Source of the DNA: Pedosphaera sp.
GTDB lineage: Bacteria > Verrucomicrobiota > Verrucomicrobiia > Limisphaerales > Pedosphaeraceae
DNA: 61,723 nucleotides
Reading direction: 5' to 3'
Assembly (NCBI GenBank): GCA_028293325.1
Contig: JAQGPA010000045.1
Span: forward strand, 1 to 61,723
This document shows, in pieces, positions 1-8,605 of the stretch. The notes beneath the pieces are model-generated. The model did no database searches. It was given only the letters and a program-made list of their open reading frames with translations, and had not been told where the DNA came from. The position numbers and the translations under genes are program-made. Position 1 is the stretch's first letter; every line of letters starts with the position of its first letter.

Positions 1-284
1 GGCGCGCCCGCACTCCCCGAACTGGCCGGCGTCACCGTCTCCCGGTACGTCCCTCCGCGAATGAAACACGTGTCCCCCGCCACCATCACGCTCGCCGCCT
101 TCGAGATCGTCAAAAATGGCTGCGCCAGCGTGCCCGCGTTGGTATCCACCCCGTTCGTCGCCACATAGAACTGGGTCTGGACCGCCAGGGCAGAAAGGCA
201 ACCCAACGCGATGGCCAGATCGGTGACCACACCAAGGACACGAGTTAACCAGCGCTTCTTTTTAAGGTGAGAGATTGTTTTCAT
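1..284 (-). CDS. Secreted parallel beta-helix protein, N-terminal part (cut by window edge)
   Basis: The reading frame opens at an ATG at 284 and runs leftward without a stop through base 1, so only about the first 94 residues are visible. AGGA lies five bases before the ATG. The N-terminus is basic (MKTISHLKKKRW) and is followed by a hydrophobic stretch ending near Ala-Leu-Ala, which fits a signal peptide. Next comes FYVATNGVDTNAGT, then a run like QPFLTISKA and GDTCFIRGGTYRE. That is the usual start of DUF1565/right-handed beta-helix polysaccharide-active proteins and matches the starts of the proteins at 4064-6286 and 9655-12036. The catalytic part lies outside the window, so lyase versus hydrolase activity cannot be judged. 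A 41-bp regulatory element lies 155 bp upstream. Confidence 0.8.
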   Translation of the reverse strand, partial: MKTISHLKKKRWLTRVLGVVTDLAIALGCLSALAVQTQFYVATNGVDTNAGTLAQPFLTISKAASVMVAGDTCFIRGGTYRETVTPASSGSAGA

Positions 285-666
285 GGGAATCCTGCGGGTC
301 TGAGGGTTGAGGGGTAAAAAAGACTGGCTTGTTTCCGGCAGGATGACTGTGTAGTGAAAGGTAAATTTACAATTGTGTTTCGTTTATTGTCGGCATTTTA
401 TGTTTCATTGAAAATACAATACCCTTTCCCCAAAAAAAATTCATTATGCTTTTTGAGATTCCATTTTCGTTTTTTCAGCGTTCAAGTCACGTACACAGTT
501 TTGTCGGGCAAGGTCATGTCTTTGCATGCCGGTGTGCCGCCAGCGTCTTCCAGTGCCAGTGGAGTTCACTCAATATCCATCCTCGCCAACATTGCAGGGC
601 GATAAAACTGCGAATATTCATTTGTTTTCTCGACTTAAACATTTAACTTTTCCACGCTGTTCAAAA
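285..666. other. Divergent intergenic region
   Basis: This gap separates the leftward beta-helix gene from the rightward XylR-type regulator. It contains copy A of the 41-bp element (440-480) and a perfect 10-bp palindrome, GTAAATTTAC, at 361-370. Short frames across it have no family features and no ribosome binding sites. It is read here as the shared control region of the two genes. Confidence 0.6.
440..480 (-). promoter_or_regulatory. 41-bp island element, copy A
   Basis: Read on the minus strand it starts CGCTGAAAAAACGAAA, has AATCTCAAAAAG in the middle and ends CATAATGAA. The same blocks at the same spacing occur at 3969, 12073, 23473 and 24823. The orientation points to the leftward beta-helix gene starting at 284, but the 155-bp gap is longer than the 35-41 bp seen for copies B, C and E. 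The ATAAT part is a good -10 box and no -35 box is present, which suggests an activator-dependent promoter. Confidence 0.6.
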
Positions 667-1914
667 ATGAAATCCAAAAAAAGCAAAGCCGCATCTAAGC
701 CCGGTCAACATGGTGCTTTGCACCATATTCGGCATAACGTAATGCTGCTTTTAGGCACGCATGCCTACTCACTGCGAAGCGGCATTGTCCGTTACGCACG
801 TGAAGCTTCGTGGATTTTGGACGACACCTACACGAGCATGGGCATCGTGCCGGTCTGGTGGCAAGGAGACGGGATTCTGGCTTTGATTACCAATCCCAAG
901 GACGCCATCGCGCAGCAACAATTTTCTGATGTGCCGTTGGTTGATTTTTCCAAGGGCTGGATTTCCGACTCAATGCCCCCCAGATATCGAGCCGCCGGAA
1001 TGAACCGTCCACGCGTTCTGTATGATAACATTATGATCGGACGCATGGCTGCGGAGCATTTTGTGGAACGGGGGTTTAAGCATATTGCCCTGCTCAACGG
1101 CGGGAATTATTGGATGGAGCAGGAACGAATCCCCTCTTTCCGGAAGACTGTGGAAGCATCGGGCGCAAAATTTCATGAAATTCAATATTACCATCATTTG
1201 CCCCGAGGCGAGCATCACCGTCCACTGAGCGATCATTCTTCAACCCACAAATGGCTGGTGAAAACTCTACGGGATTTGCCCAAGCCTGTGGGTGTCGCCG
1301 TCGCTGCCGACTATATTGCCATTCGAGTGATGCGCGCTTGCGACGACGCTGGATTGAGCGTGCCCGAACAGGTGGCAATCCTAGGTTGTCACAACGACCC
1401 TTTCATCTGCGATTTCACCCCGGTGCCGCTTTCGAGCATTGATGACGACCTGGAGCGCATCGGCTATGAAGGTGCGAAGTTGCTCGACCAAATTATGGAC
1501 GGCAAACGCGGCCCGCGTGCCCCCATCTTGATTCCCCCAAAAGGCGTCGTCACTCGAATGAGCACTAACGTCCTGGCGGTGCCAGATCCAAAGGTCGCTC
1601 GGGCCGTGCGCTTCATCTTTGAGCATCATCAGGAAAACAACATTGGAACGCCAGAGGTGGCGGCGGCAGCCGGGTTGTCCAGGAGTGCTTTGGACCGGGC
1701 TTTTTATAAGTATTTGGGGCGTAGCCCGGCTCAGGAGATTCTTTCTGTCCGCATTGAAAGCTCAAAAAAGCTGCTGCTCGGAACAAAACTAAAAGCGCAC
1801 GAAATTGCGGCGCAGACGGGATTTAGCAGCATCGTTCACTTTTCGCAGGCATTCCACCGCATCACCGGCCATCGCCCAAGTGTCTACCGTCGCCAAAGTA
1901 GCAAGCAAGACTGA
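667..1914 (+). CDS. XylR-type AraC family regulator with periplasmic-binding-like sensor
   Basis: The protein has about 415 residues. The N-terminal two thirds resembles the LacI/periplasmic-binding fold of XylR: an FKHIALLNGG strand, a PVGVAVAADYIA strand, VPEQVAILGCHNDPFICDF and PLSSIDDD are the standard ligand-domain signatures. The C-terminal ~100 residues form a two-helix-turn-helix AraC domain (TPEVAAAAGLSRSALDRAFYKYLGRSP, then AHEIAAQTGFSSIVHFSQAFHR). Such proteins bind a sugar and usually activate catabolic genes. The ATG at 667 was chosen because the upstream extension is not family-like. Its stop abuts that of the convergent esterase gene. It is one of three candidates for reading the 41-bp elements of this island. 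Confidence 0.9.
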   Translation: MKSKKSKAASKPGQHGALHHIRHNVMLLLGTHAYSLRSGIVRYAREASWILDDTYTSMGIVPVWWQGDGILALITNPKDAIAQQQFSDVPLVDFSKGWISDSMPPRYRAAGMNRPRVLYDNIMIGRMAAEHFVERGFKHIALLNGGNYWMEQERIPSFRKTVEASGAKFHEIQYYHHLPRGEHHRPLSDHSSTHKWLVKTLRDLPKPVGVAVAADYIAIRVMRACDDAGLSVPEQVAILGCHNDPFICDFTPVPLSSIDDDLERIGYEGAKLLDQIMDGKRGPRAPILIPPKGVVTRMSTNVLAVPDPKVARAVRFIFEHHQENNIGTPEVAAAAGLSRSALDRAFYKYLGRSPAQEILSVRIESSKKLLLGTKLKAHEIAAQTGFSSIVHFSQAFHRITGHRPSVYRRQSSKQD

Positions 1915-3933
1915 TTATTTGGCACTGCCGGTGCCGTCTGCCCATTCGTCTGTGCGGAAAGGAATCGCAGGCAGGCCGCTGGCATTGGAAAAATTGCAGC
2001 CTTCGGGATCGTTCACAAAGGCGTAGCGCACGGCAACCGGCGCAGCGACTTGCGGATTGGAAACCATCAAGGTCGCGCCGTCAATTTTCGCTTCAGCCGG
2101 AACAAATTTTTGATCGGCCCCGGCGATGGCGAAATTTTTCAATGGCCGGCCATCGCGTGATTTCAAACCGTTTGTAAATTTGAATTTCAACCGGATCGCC
2201 TGGCCTTCGACGTTCATGGAATCATAAATGGGCCCGCAGTAATCAACAGGTTCTCCATAAACCTTTGCCAGCGCCACGAGCGCGAGGCGGCGGCCAATCT
2301 CGCGCTTGTTCTTCGGATGCCCATCGTTTGCTTCGCCGATGTCAATGCCAACGGAAATGTCACAGTTCACAATCTCTTTCGCCGCGAGCGCCTGCGCCTC
2401 GCGGATCTCGGCCCAATTCTCCACGCTTCTGGTCTTAAAATTTGGGAGCTGTTGAATGAGAAAAGGAAAATCATAACCCCAGCGGGCGCGCCAGTCACGA
2501 ATCATCAATGGTAACAAGGCGCGGTATGCGAACGCGTCAAGAGAGTCCGACTCACCCTGATACCAAAGCACCCCTTTGATCGCGAAAGGGATGAGCGGGT
2601 TTATCATTCCGCCGAACAACGTGCTTGAGGTGTGTTCGCCATTGGTCATCGGGGTGGCTGGCCGCGCGGCCAGCGCGGATTGTTCAAGCGGCGGGAATTC
2701 TTTTTCCACTTTGACGAAGCACTCATCGCTCAAATCTGGAAGGCCGGGATCGAAAAACCCAAGCTCCCGGGCGTGGCGACTCACCGGTGTTTTGTCGGCC
2801 GTGTCGACAACAAAGCGCAAGGCAAAAACATTCTTACCCGGTTTCACCAGTCTTGGTGGCACATCAAAATGAACGTAGCTGAAATAAAAATCCGGGGCGC
2901 TTTTTCCTGACTCGCCCAATTTCTCACCGTTCCAGTAGGCGGTAACACACTGTTCATCCACCCGTCCGAGATCGAGATGAATACCCTGCCCTGCCCGCGC
3001 CACGGGCAACTCCACTTCCTTGCGCAACCAGGCGATGCCGCCATTCTTCAAACCAGAATCGCGCCACTTGGCGTTGATCACGGCTTTATGCCAACCGGAG
3101 ATGTCGGCATCAGTCCGCTGCCAGCCGTTCTTCTCCCCAATATTTTCTGCATCGGCACGACCATTTTCCTTTTCCCACGCGGCAAGCTCGGCGGGAAAAC
3201 TCTTAACCCGCCCCGGCAGCTTTTCCAGGCTGGCGATCTGCCCGTCAGCGCGGGCTTTGAAATCAGGCACGTGGTCGAGCGCTGCTTTGCTCGTCCAGCT
3301 TTCAGCACGTGTGCCGCCCCAGGATGAGTTCAATAAACCTACCGGCACGCCCAGTTCCTTGGAAACGACGCGCGCAAAATAAAATCCCGCGGCAGTGAAT
3401 TCGCCGACGGATTGGGGTGTGCAGCTCCCCCAGCGGACCAACGTGTTGTTTGCCGGGGCAATCGAATAATTTCGCGGCACCTTGCCCTGACGGATAAGCG
3501 GAAACTGCGCCGTCGTCAAATCGCCCGCATAAATTGTGCCCTTCAACTTGCTCATCGGGAATTCCATGTTCGACTGGCCTGAGCACAACCACACGTCGCC
3601 CACCAACACATCGCCAACTTTGATTTTGGATAGCACCGTGTTGCTTTTGGCGGTGGCTATGAGTTCATGTGGCTCGGTGCTCGCTGGCATCGGGTCAAGT
3701 TTCACCGACCAATTACCTGCGGCATCTGCCGTCACGGTTTTTTTCTGTCCGAAAAAGGCCACCGTCACCTCCTCACCGGCGGCCGCCCAGCCCCAGACCG
3801 GAACTTGAGCCTCCCGCTGCAAAACCATGTGGTCGGCAAAGACACCAGAAATGCGAATTTCAGCGTGGAGAGGAAGGGTTGCCGCCAGGAATGCCGCAAC
3901 TACGGGGAATAAAATGGGGGATGTTTTTTTCAT
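1915..3933 (-). CDS. Secreted sialate O-acetylesterase-type (SASA/SGNH) esterase
   Basis: The 672-residue protein has a signal peptide (MKKTSPILFPVVAAFLAATLPLHA, cleavage after Ala). An Ig-like N-terminal region (FADHMVLQREAQVPVWGWA) is typical of the family. The SGNH nucleophile block is CSGQSNMEFP near residue 120, a second block is LLNSSWGGT, and GVLWYQGESD near residue 455 precedes a catalytic DxxH-like region. A jelly-roll insert (WLRKEVELP...) lies in the middle, as in larger family members. Such enzymes remove acetyl groups from sialic acids or, in environmental bacteria, from plant polysaccharides. Copy B of the 41-bp element lies 35 bp upstream in the gene's direction. The substrate is not readable from sequence. 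Confidence 0.9.
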   Translation of the reverse strand: MKKTSPILFPVVAAFLAATLPLHAEIRISGVFADHMVLQREAQVPVWGWAAAGEEVTVAFFGQKKTVTADAAGNWSVKLDPMPASTEPHELIATAKSNTVLSKIKVGDVLVGDVWLCSGQSNMEFPMSKLKGTIYAGDLTTAQFPLIRQGKVPRNYSIAPANNTLVRWGSCTPQSVGEFTAAGFYFARVVSKELGVPVGLLNSSWGGTRAESWTSKAALDHVPDFKARADGQIASLEKLPGRVKSFPAELAAWEKENGRADAENIGEKNGWQRTDADISGWHKAVINAKWRDSGLKNGGIAWLRKEVELPVARAGQGIHLDLGRVDEQCVTAYWNGEKLGESGKSAPDFYFSYVHFDVPPRLVKPGKNVFALRFVVDTADKTPVSRHARELGFFDPGLPDLSDECFVKVEKEFPPLEQSALAARPATPMTNGEHTSSTLFGGMINPLIPFAIKGVLWYQGESDSLDAFAYRALLPLMIRDWRARWGYDFPFLIQQLPNFKTRSVENWAEIREAQALAAKEIVNCDISVGIDIGEANDGHPKNKREIGRRLALVALAKVYGEPVDYCGPIYDSMNVEGQAIRLKFKFTNGLKSRDGRPLKNFAIAGADQKFVPAEAKIDGATLMVSNPQVAAPVAVRYAFVNDPEGCNFSNASGLPAIPFRTDEWADGTGSAK

Positions 3934-3968
3934 ATTACAACCAGAGTTTCATCCATCGCCGTCGCCTT

Positions 3969-4009
3969 TTCATTACTCTTTTTGGGGTTGTAGTTTCGTT
4001 TTTTCCGCG
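3969..4009 (-). promoter_or_regulatory. 41-bp island element, copy B
   Basis: Minus strand: CGCGGAAAAAACGAAA, then AACCCCAAAAAG, then AGTAATGAA. It ends 35 bases before the ATG of the esterase gene (3933), the same geometry as copies C and E. It shows one change in the leading CGCTG block and one in the ATAAT block. Confidence 0.7.
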
Positions 4010-4063
4010 TAACCCAACGAGACGTGGCCAACCGTTGGATACACAGTGGCAACTATTGAGTTC

Positions 4064-6286
4064 TCAGCGTCGTTGCTCCGACAGAGACTGAACGCAACCC
4101 ATTTGCGAGTAATCACCGGGCTGGAAGCCGGGAATCTTCCTGAACACCTCAGCACCAGGTTTCAGCCGATAATCGCCCTTGGCCATGTCCACAAAACCCG
4201 GATCGTCTTGGGTCTCCCAGTTGTCCTGAAACGGCCCCCATTCCGGCTTGGCGTTGGTGAGACGCTGGCAGCGGACAAACAGGTTTCGCTCGACCGGGTC
4301 GGCGGGCACAGCGGGGTTATCCTGCCAAAACTTCGCCAGTTGCGGATAGCGGACACTGAAAGGCGGTTGGTCGATTTTCATCAAGTTCAACCGCTGTTCG
4401 ACAATACCACCCTTGGCAATCTGGTCCTTGTGTCCATTCTGCTGCCGATTATCGATGTGAATCGCCAGTCCGCAATCCACGAAGATGTTGTCGTGGGTGA
4501 AATTATATTTGCCACCACCGATGATGAAAGTGCCGCCGCGACCGGCGTGCACGAAGATGTTTCCGTAAGCCTCGCTGCCGCAGGCGCCGTCGTCGTAATA
4601 CACCGCCCAGGTCCTGTGTGTCTCGCCAAAGCCAATGTCGTGAAAATAGTTGTCCCGAATGACGGTGCCAAATTCGGAAGGGTCACGGCCGAGATATAGG
4701 GCCCCCATGTCGTCGCCTTCCTGCATGACATGATGGAATTCGTTGTGCTCGACGAGCTGGTCGTTGCCGTGAAGGTAAATGGCAGAACTGGGAGCATCGT
4801 ATATGAGGCAGTGCTCGATGCGGTTGCCGACCCCATCAATATTGATGCCGGCTTTTAAAGAGCGATCCCAGCGGTTAACCGTGTGGATCACACAATTGGA
4901 AACGGTGTTGTTGGCGGCGGTGAGGGTCTTCCGGTCGCCGCCACCCATATTGATGCCGCCCGCTCCAAGGTCGTAGAAGGAACAGTTTTCAATGCGGTGG
5001 TCGTGCCCGGCTTGACGGTTGAAGTCGGGGTGCTCATAAACGTGCTCATTCAAACTGCCGAGTTGGCGGCTGACCGGCGTGCCCGTAAAGTTTTGGCGAT
5101 AGAGCGGATCCGGCTCAATGCCTTGCCCGATGCAAACCCCCACTATCCCAAGGTTATGAAAGACGCAAGACGATAGCACGCAAGCTTGGCCCCTCTCAAT
5201 ATAAACCCCCATCCCACGGGAGCACTCGAAGCCAAAGCCCTCGAAGCGAAGGTGCGAAACTCCGGCCAAAACCACCAGCGGTTCAGCGAGAGTGGAAACC
5301 ATGACCTCGGCTCGTTTAATATCCACATCCTTTGGCGGCAGGAAGTAGAGTTTGCCAGCCTGTCGATCCACGGCATATTCGCCCGGAATATCAATCTCCT
5401 CCAACAGGTTCAAAGCATACCAGGTATTCCACGGACTGCCCGATTTGAAGCCATACATATGTGGTTGCGCGGTTGCGAACACAATGCCGTTTGTGGACTT
5501 GGTGATGGCAGCGAGGCGAACGGTGTCATCCGCATAGCCGTGATAGAATAGCCCTGAAATCCAAATATCATCCGCTTTTGTCCACAGTTTCGGACGGTCA
5601 GTCGAGACGACGAACTTGCCACCGCGATCTGGATTCTCGCCGTTACGTGTGATTGAGCCAGTGTCTAGCACCTTGCCGATGGGAATCAACGCTTCCCCGG
5701 ATTTCGGCCAGCGGGCAATAGACATGGGCTGGCCGGCAATGGACAGTTCCAGTGGGGCGGGAACATAGGGTCGCCTAAAGCCGCGCGGCCCCATCTGTCC
5801 ATAGTCCTTGATACCGAGCGCGGCAAGGTCGATTTGCAAAAGATGTTTCCGCGCCTCCACACTGATGACGCGCTTAAGAATGGCCTCATCTGTAACCGTT
5901 TTGATTGCGTCCGCCGGAACTATTTGGCCACCGGTAATGCGGACGGATTCACCCGGCGCAGCCCGCCAAATGATGGGGGACGCTTCAGTGCCAGAATCGG
6001 CATCGTTAAATTCCAACGAGTTTTCCAACCGATAAATTCCGCCGTGAACGACCACAGAAGGAGCTTCGCCTTTCAGCCGGCTGGCGCGCACCGCCGCGCG
6101 CGCCTTAATCAAAGTTGCATAAGGCTTCTGTGCCGTGCCTGGATTCGCATCATCGCCGCTGGGTGCAACATGGAAACTCACTGGCAGCTCGCCGCCGATA
6201 CCTGTATTCCCAGCTAATACTTCCAGACCGACGCAGACGAAGAGAGCGATGGTCAGAAAAAAACTTCTCATCCCAAGCATATTCAT
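4064..6286 (-). CDS. Secreted right-handed parallel beta-helix protein
   Basis: The chosen ATG at 6286 gives about 740 residues beginning with a signal peptide (MNMLGMRSFFLTIALFVCVGLEVLAG). The frame extends upstream to 6445, but that stretch is polar and not signal-like. After the signal comes FHVAPSGDDANPGTAQKPYATL, the family start shared with the proteins at 1-284 and 9655-12036. The core has many short beta-helix rungs such as NRIEHCLIYDAPSSAIYLHGNDQLVEHNEFHH and VIRDNYFHDIG. Pectate-lyase-like and carbohydrate-binding/sugar-hydrolysis folds look like this. No catalytic residues could be assigned. The N-terminal domain with RWPKSGEALIPIG resembles the DUF-type beta-sandwich inserted in GH-like beta-helix proteins. 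Confidence 0.85.
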   Translation of the reverse strand: MNMLGMRSFFLTIALFVCVGLEVLAGNTGIGGELPVSFHVAPSGDDANPGTAQKPYATLIKARAAVRASRLKGEAPSVVVHGGIYRLENSLEFNDADSGTEASPIIWRAAPGESVRITGGQIVPADAIKTVTDEAILKRVISVEARKHLLQIDLAALGIKDYGQMGPRGFRRPYVPAPLELSIAGQPMSIARWPKSGEALIPIGKVLDTGSITRNGENPDRGGKFVVSTDRPKLWTKADDIWISGLFYHGYADDTVRLAAITKSTNGIVFATAQPHMYGFKSGSPWNTWYALNLLEEIDIPGEYAVDRQAGKLYFLPPKDVDIKRAEVMVSTLAEPLVVLAGVSHLRFEGFGFECSRGMGVYIERGQACVLSSCVFHNLGIVGVCIGQGIEPDPLYRQNFTGTPVSRQLGSLNEHVYEHPDFNRQAGHDHRIENCSFYDLGAGGINMGGGDRKTLTAANNTVSNCVIHTVNRWDRSLKAGINIDGVGNRIEHCLIYDAPSSAIYLHGNDQLVEHNEFHHVMQEGDDMGALYLGRDPSEFGTVIRDNYFHDIGFGETHRTWAVYYDDGACGSEAYGNIFVHAGRGGTFIIGGGKYNFTHDNIFVDCGLAIHIDNRQQNGHKDQIAKGGIVEQRLNLMKIDQPPFSVRYPQLAKFWQDNPAVPADPVERNLFVRCQRLTNAKPEWGPFQDNWETQDDPGFVDMAKGDYRLKPGAEVFRKIPGFQPGDYSQMGCVQSLSEQRR

Positions 6287-6531
6287 CTTCTCGGACGCCT
6301 CTCCTCTTCCAGCGATTTCTGCGGCACGGGTCTTGTCGATCTTCACCACGTCAACGGAATCAGCACCGGGAGCCACCAGTCCTTCACTGCGCGCTTCATG
6401 TCGTTTAACAGTGGCACGTGCATTAACATAATAAATTTGCATCACAAATCTTCGTTTGAATTGCCAGTATTTTTAACTGGCCTTGCCTCGATTGTGTGGA
6501 CAGAGTGTGAGTGCATGGGGCATCGGTATTT

Positions 6532-6939
6532 TCAGTTGAGCTTGGCTCCACTGTCAACATGGCTAACGCCACTGGTGGCATCGCCACCAACAAGCACCCA
6601 AGATCCGTAATTCTTATTTGTGCTAAACATCTTATTAGGCACGTCATATCGAGTAAGATAAACCGTGCATTCTCCCTGCGGCACACCGCTTTTTTCCTTG
6701 AATGCGCCAATTGGAAAGTCGTGGCCCATATTTTGGTTCGATTCATTGTTGAATACATGGTTGACATGAACTACATACCAGGTAAACGTGTTGCTAGGAG
6801 TTGAGTTGGAAAACATGAGTTGAACTCGGAGAACCGCCACTGCGTTTTTTGTCAATCCTTCATCAACTAGTTTGTCATTAGCATGAAGCGGAAACGTTAA
6901 GGCGGTTAATATGGCGATCCAAATGGTTTTAGTGCCCAT
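6532..6939 (-). CDS. Small secreted protein of unknown function
   Basis: From the ATG at 6939 this is a 135-residue protein with a clear signal peptide (MGTKTIWIAILTALTFPLHA) and a mature part of about 115 residues. The mature part contains FTWYVVHVNHVFNNES and GECTVYLTRYDVPNKMF. It starts 11 bp inside the end of the dioxygenase gene, so the two are probably co-transcribed and translationally coupled. I do not recognise the family. Two aromatic beta-strand-like segments suggest a small beta-sandwich. A reading frame upstream of 6939 exists only because it overlaps the dioxygenase gene in another frame. Confidence 0.55.
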   Translation of the reverse strand: MGTKTIWIAILTALTFPLHANDKLVDEGLTKNAVAVLRVQLMFSNSTPSNTFTWYVVHVNHVFNNESNQNMGHDFPIGAFKEKSGVPQGECTVYLTRYDVPNKMFSTNKNYGSWVLVGGDATSGVSHVDSGAKLN

Positions 6940-7696
6940 CGCGCTTGCCCGTAGGGATGGTAATCTCACTGCACCCATGAATATCGACAAAACGGGGGTT
7001 TTCCTTGAGCAACTTCCAAGTTTCGCCGTCGAGAAAATTAACGTCGTCCCGGTGATATTGAAGGGCATAGGCCACGCGATGCTCCGGCGAGGAATTGGGG
7101 CCTGATCCGTGGACGGTCAAGCGCGTAAAGGCCACACAATCGCCTGGCTCCATGAGAATATTTACAAAATCCTTGGGTTCCCACTTGATCTTGCGGTGCG
7201 TATCCCCGTCTCCCGACGCCTCGGATGCAAAGGTGCCCTGGAGATGTGAACGGGGAATAACTTGCAAACAGCCCGTGGCAATCGTCATTGGACTCAAGGC
7301 GGTCCAAAGATTGATAGAGGGCCCATCATGTCGCGTATACTGATTGTCCTGGTGGAAATGAAAACATCCTCCTCCGCCCCCGGACTTCACGGCGGTGAAC
7401 GGGAGATACAATGTGGAAGGGCCGCCGGTCAGGGCGGACGCAATCTCACGCATTACTATTGAATGCACAAAATGATCGAGGGCAGACCCATATAGATATT
7501 GGTGGGTTTGCTTGAGCTTCACTATCTCCAGACCGATGATTTTCATGATGGCCATCACCTCTTCGTGAAGCTCGGCGGTCTGCTCCTTTGAAAGAACATT
7601 TTTGAGCAGCACATAACCCTCGGTGTCGTATTGCATTTTTTCTGCTTCACCAATGTGATAAGGCTTAACTTCGAATTTATTTTGAGTGGTTATCAT
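6929..7696 (-). CDS. Phytanoyl-CoA dioxygenase family protein (Fe(II)/2-oxoglutarate)
   Basis: The 255-residue cytoplasmic protein has the layout of the PhyH family. It starts with an N-terminal YDTEGYVLLKNVLSKEQTAEL segment. The iron ligands are the HxD of FHFHQDNQYT (near residue 115) and the distal His of LTVHGSGPN. The 2-oxoglutarate-binding Arg is in SPEHRVAYALQYH. Family members hydroxylate diverse small molecules; the substrate here is unknown, though the position inside a sugar island hints at a carbohydrate-derived or osmolyte compound. It is divergent from the AraC-type gene at 7768 across a 71-bp gap, which makes that regulator a natural candidate controller. Confidence 0.88.
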   Translation of the reverse strand: MITTQNKFEVKPYHIGEAEKMQYDTEGYVLLKNVLSKEQTAELHEEVMAIMKIIGLEIVKLKQTHQYLYGSALDHFVHSIVMREIASALTGGPSTLYLPFTAVKSGGGGGCFHFHQDNQYTRHDGPSINLWTALSPMTIATGCLQVIPRSHLQGTFASEASGDGDTHRKIKWEPKDFVNILMEPGDCVAFTRLTVHGSGPNSSPEHRVAYALQYHRDDVNFLDGETWKLLKENPRFVDIHGCSEITIPTGKRDGH

Positions 7697-7767
7697 GGAT
7701 CAATATTGCCCATTTCAAACCGGAAATGGAATGGACTTTCTGGCTGTTTCTTTATACTTTATGATCA

Positions 7768-8547
7768 ATGATTGGATCCGATCTAATTTTTCTCCATGCC
7801 ATGAAAATACCGCGCTGCAATGCACGGGTGGACAAACGTTTCGAGGCCTATTGTTCTCTTCAGTTTGTGCAACGGGGAACGGTAGAGCTGTTTTACGATA
7901 ACACCCGTCACTTGGTCACAGCGCCGGCCTTCTGGACCTGTTATCCGGGATCGTCCATTCGCTTTCACGGATACCAAGGGGGAACGTGGCATCATCGATA
8001 TGTGGCCCTTCGTGGACTGGGACTGGTTCACCTGCGACGGTGTGGACTTTTCTTTTTAGGGATCCAGCCATGTCCGGTCCGGGAGGCCAACCGATATGCG
8101 GCGCTGATGGACAGGATCATTGGACTGATTCACTGTCCGGGTTCCTTGTCCGGACTGCGCGCGGCAAATTTGATCGAGCAACTCCTGATCGACCTCGCGG
8201 AATGGAGGCAACTTCGGCCCCGATCCGAGCCATGGCTGGATGAACTGATGTCCTCACTGGAAAACTCGGATGATTCTAGATCCGATTATTCCGTCATCGC
8301 GCGCAGGCTGGGGATGGCTTTGAGTACGTTGCGGAGACGTTTTCGGAAAGAAGTCGGCACTTCGCTTCATCGCTACGCGCTGGAACTGCGCATGTCGAAG
8401 GCGCGCAGTTTGGTAGGCGCCACGGACGTTCCCTTAAAGAATATCGCCGAGCAACTCGGTTACGAAAACCCATTTTATTTCAGCCGCCAATTTCACCAGT
8501 TTTATGGGGTTCCTCCGGGAGTCTATCGCCACAGCCGCCAAGTATAG
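7768..8547 (+). CDS. AraC family transcriptional regulator
   Basis: The protein has 259 residues. The N-terminal ~110 residues look like an AraC cupin-type sensor (EAYCSLQFVQRGTVELFYDN, PAFWTCYPGSSIRFHGY, GGTWHHRYVALRG). The C-terminal 100 residues form the paired HTH domain: DYSVIARRLGMALSTLRRRFRKEVGTSLHRYALELRMSKAR, then IAEQLGYENPFYFSRQFHQFYGVPPGVYR. It is divergent from the dioxygenase gene and faces the NHL-repeat gene tail to tail. No good Shine-Dalgarno site precedes the ATG at 7768. It probably senses a sugar or sugar acid, but the ligand cannot be deduced. Confidence 0.88.
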   Translation: MIGSDLIFLHAMKIPRCNARVDKRFEAYCSLQFVQRGTVELFYDNTRHLVTAPAFWTCYPGSSIRFHGYQGGTWHHRYVALRGLGLVHLRRCGLFFLGIQPCPVREANRYAALMDRIIGLIHCPGSLSGLRAANLIEQLLIDLAEWRQLRPRSEPWLDELMSSLENSDDSRSDYSVIARRLGMALSTLRRRFRKEVGTSLHRYALELRMSKARSLVGATDVPLKNIAEQLGYENPFYFSRQFHQFYGVPPGVYRHSRQV

Positions 8548-8605
8548 GCTGATCTCGCTTGGCAGTTGCGTTAAAGGATGGAAGGCTCATACAGAATGGG
8601 GGGGG

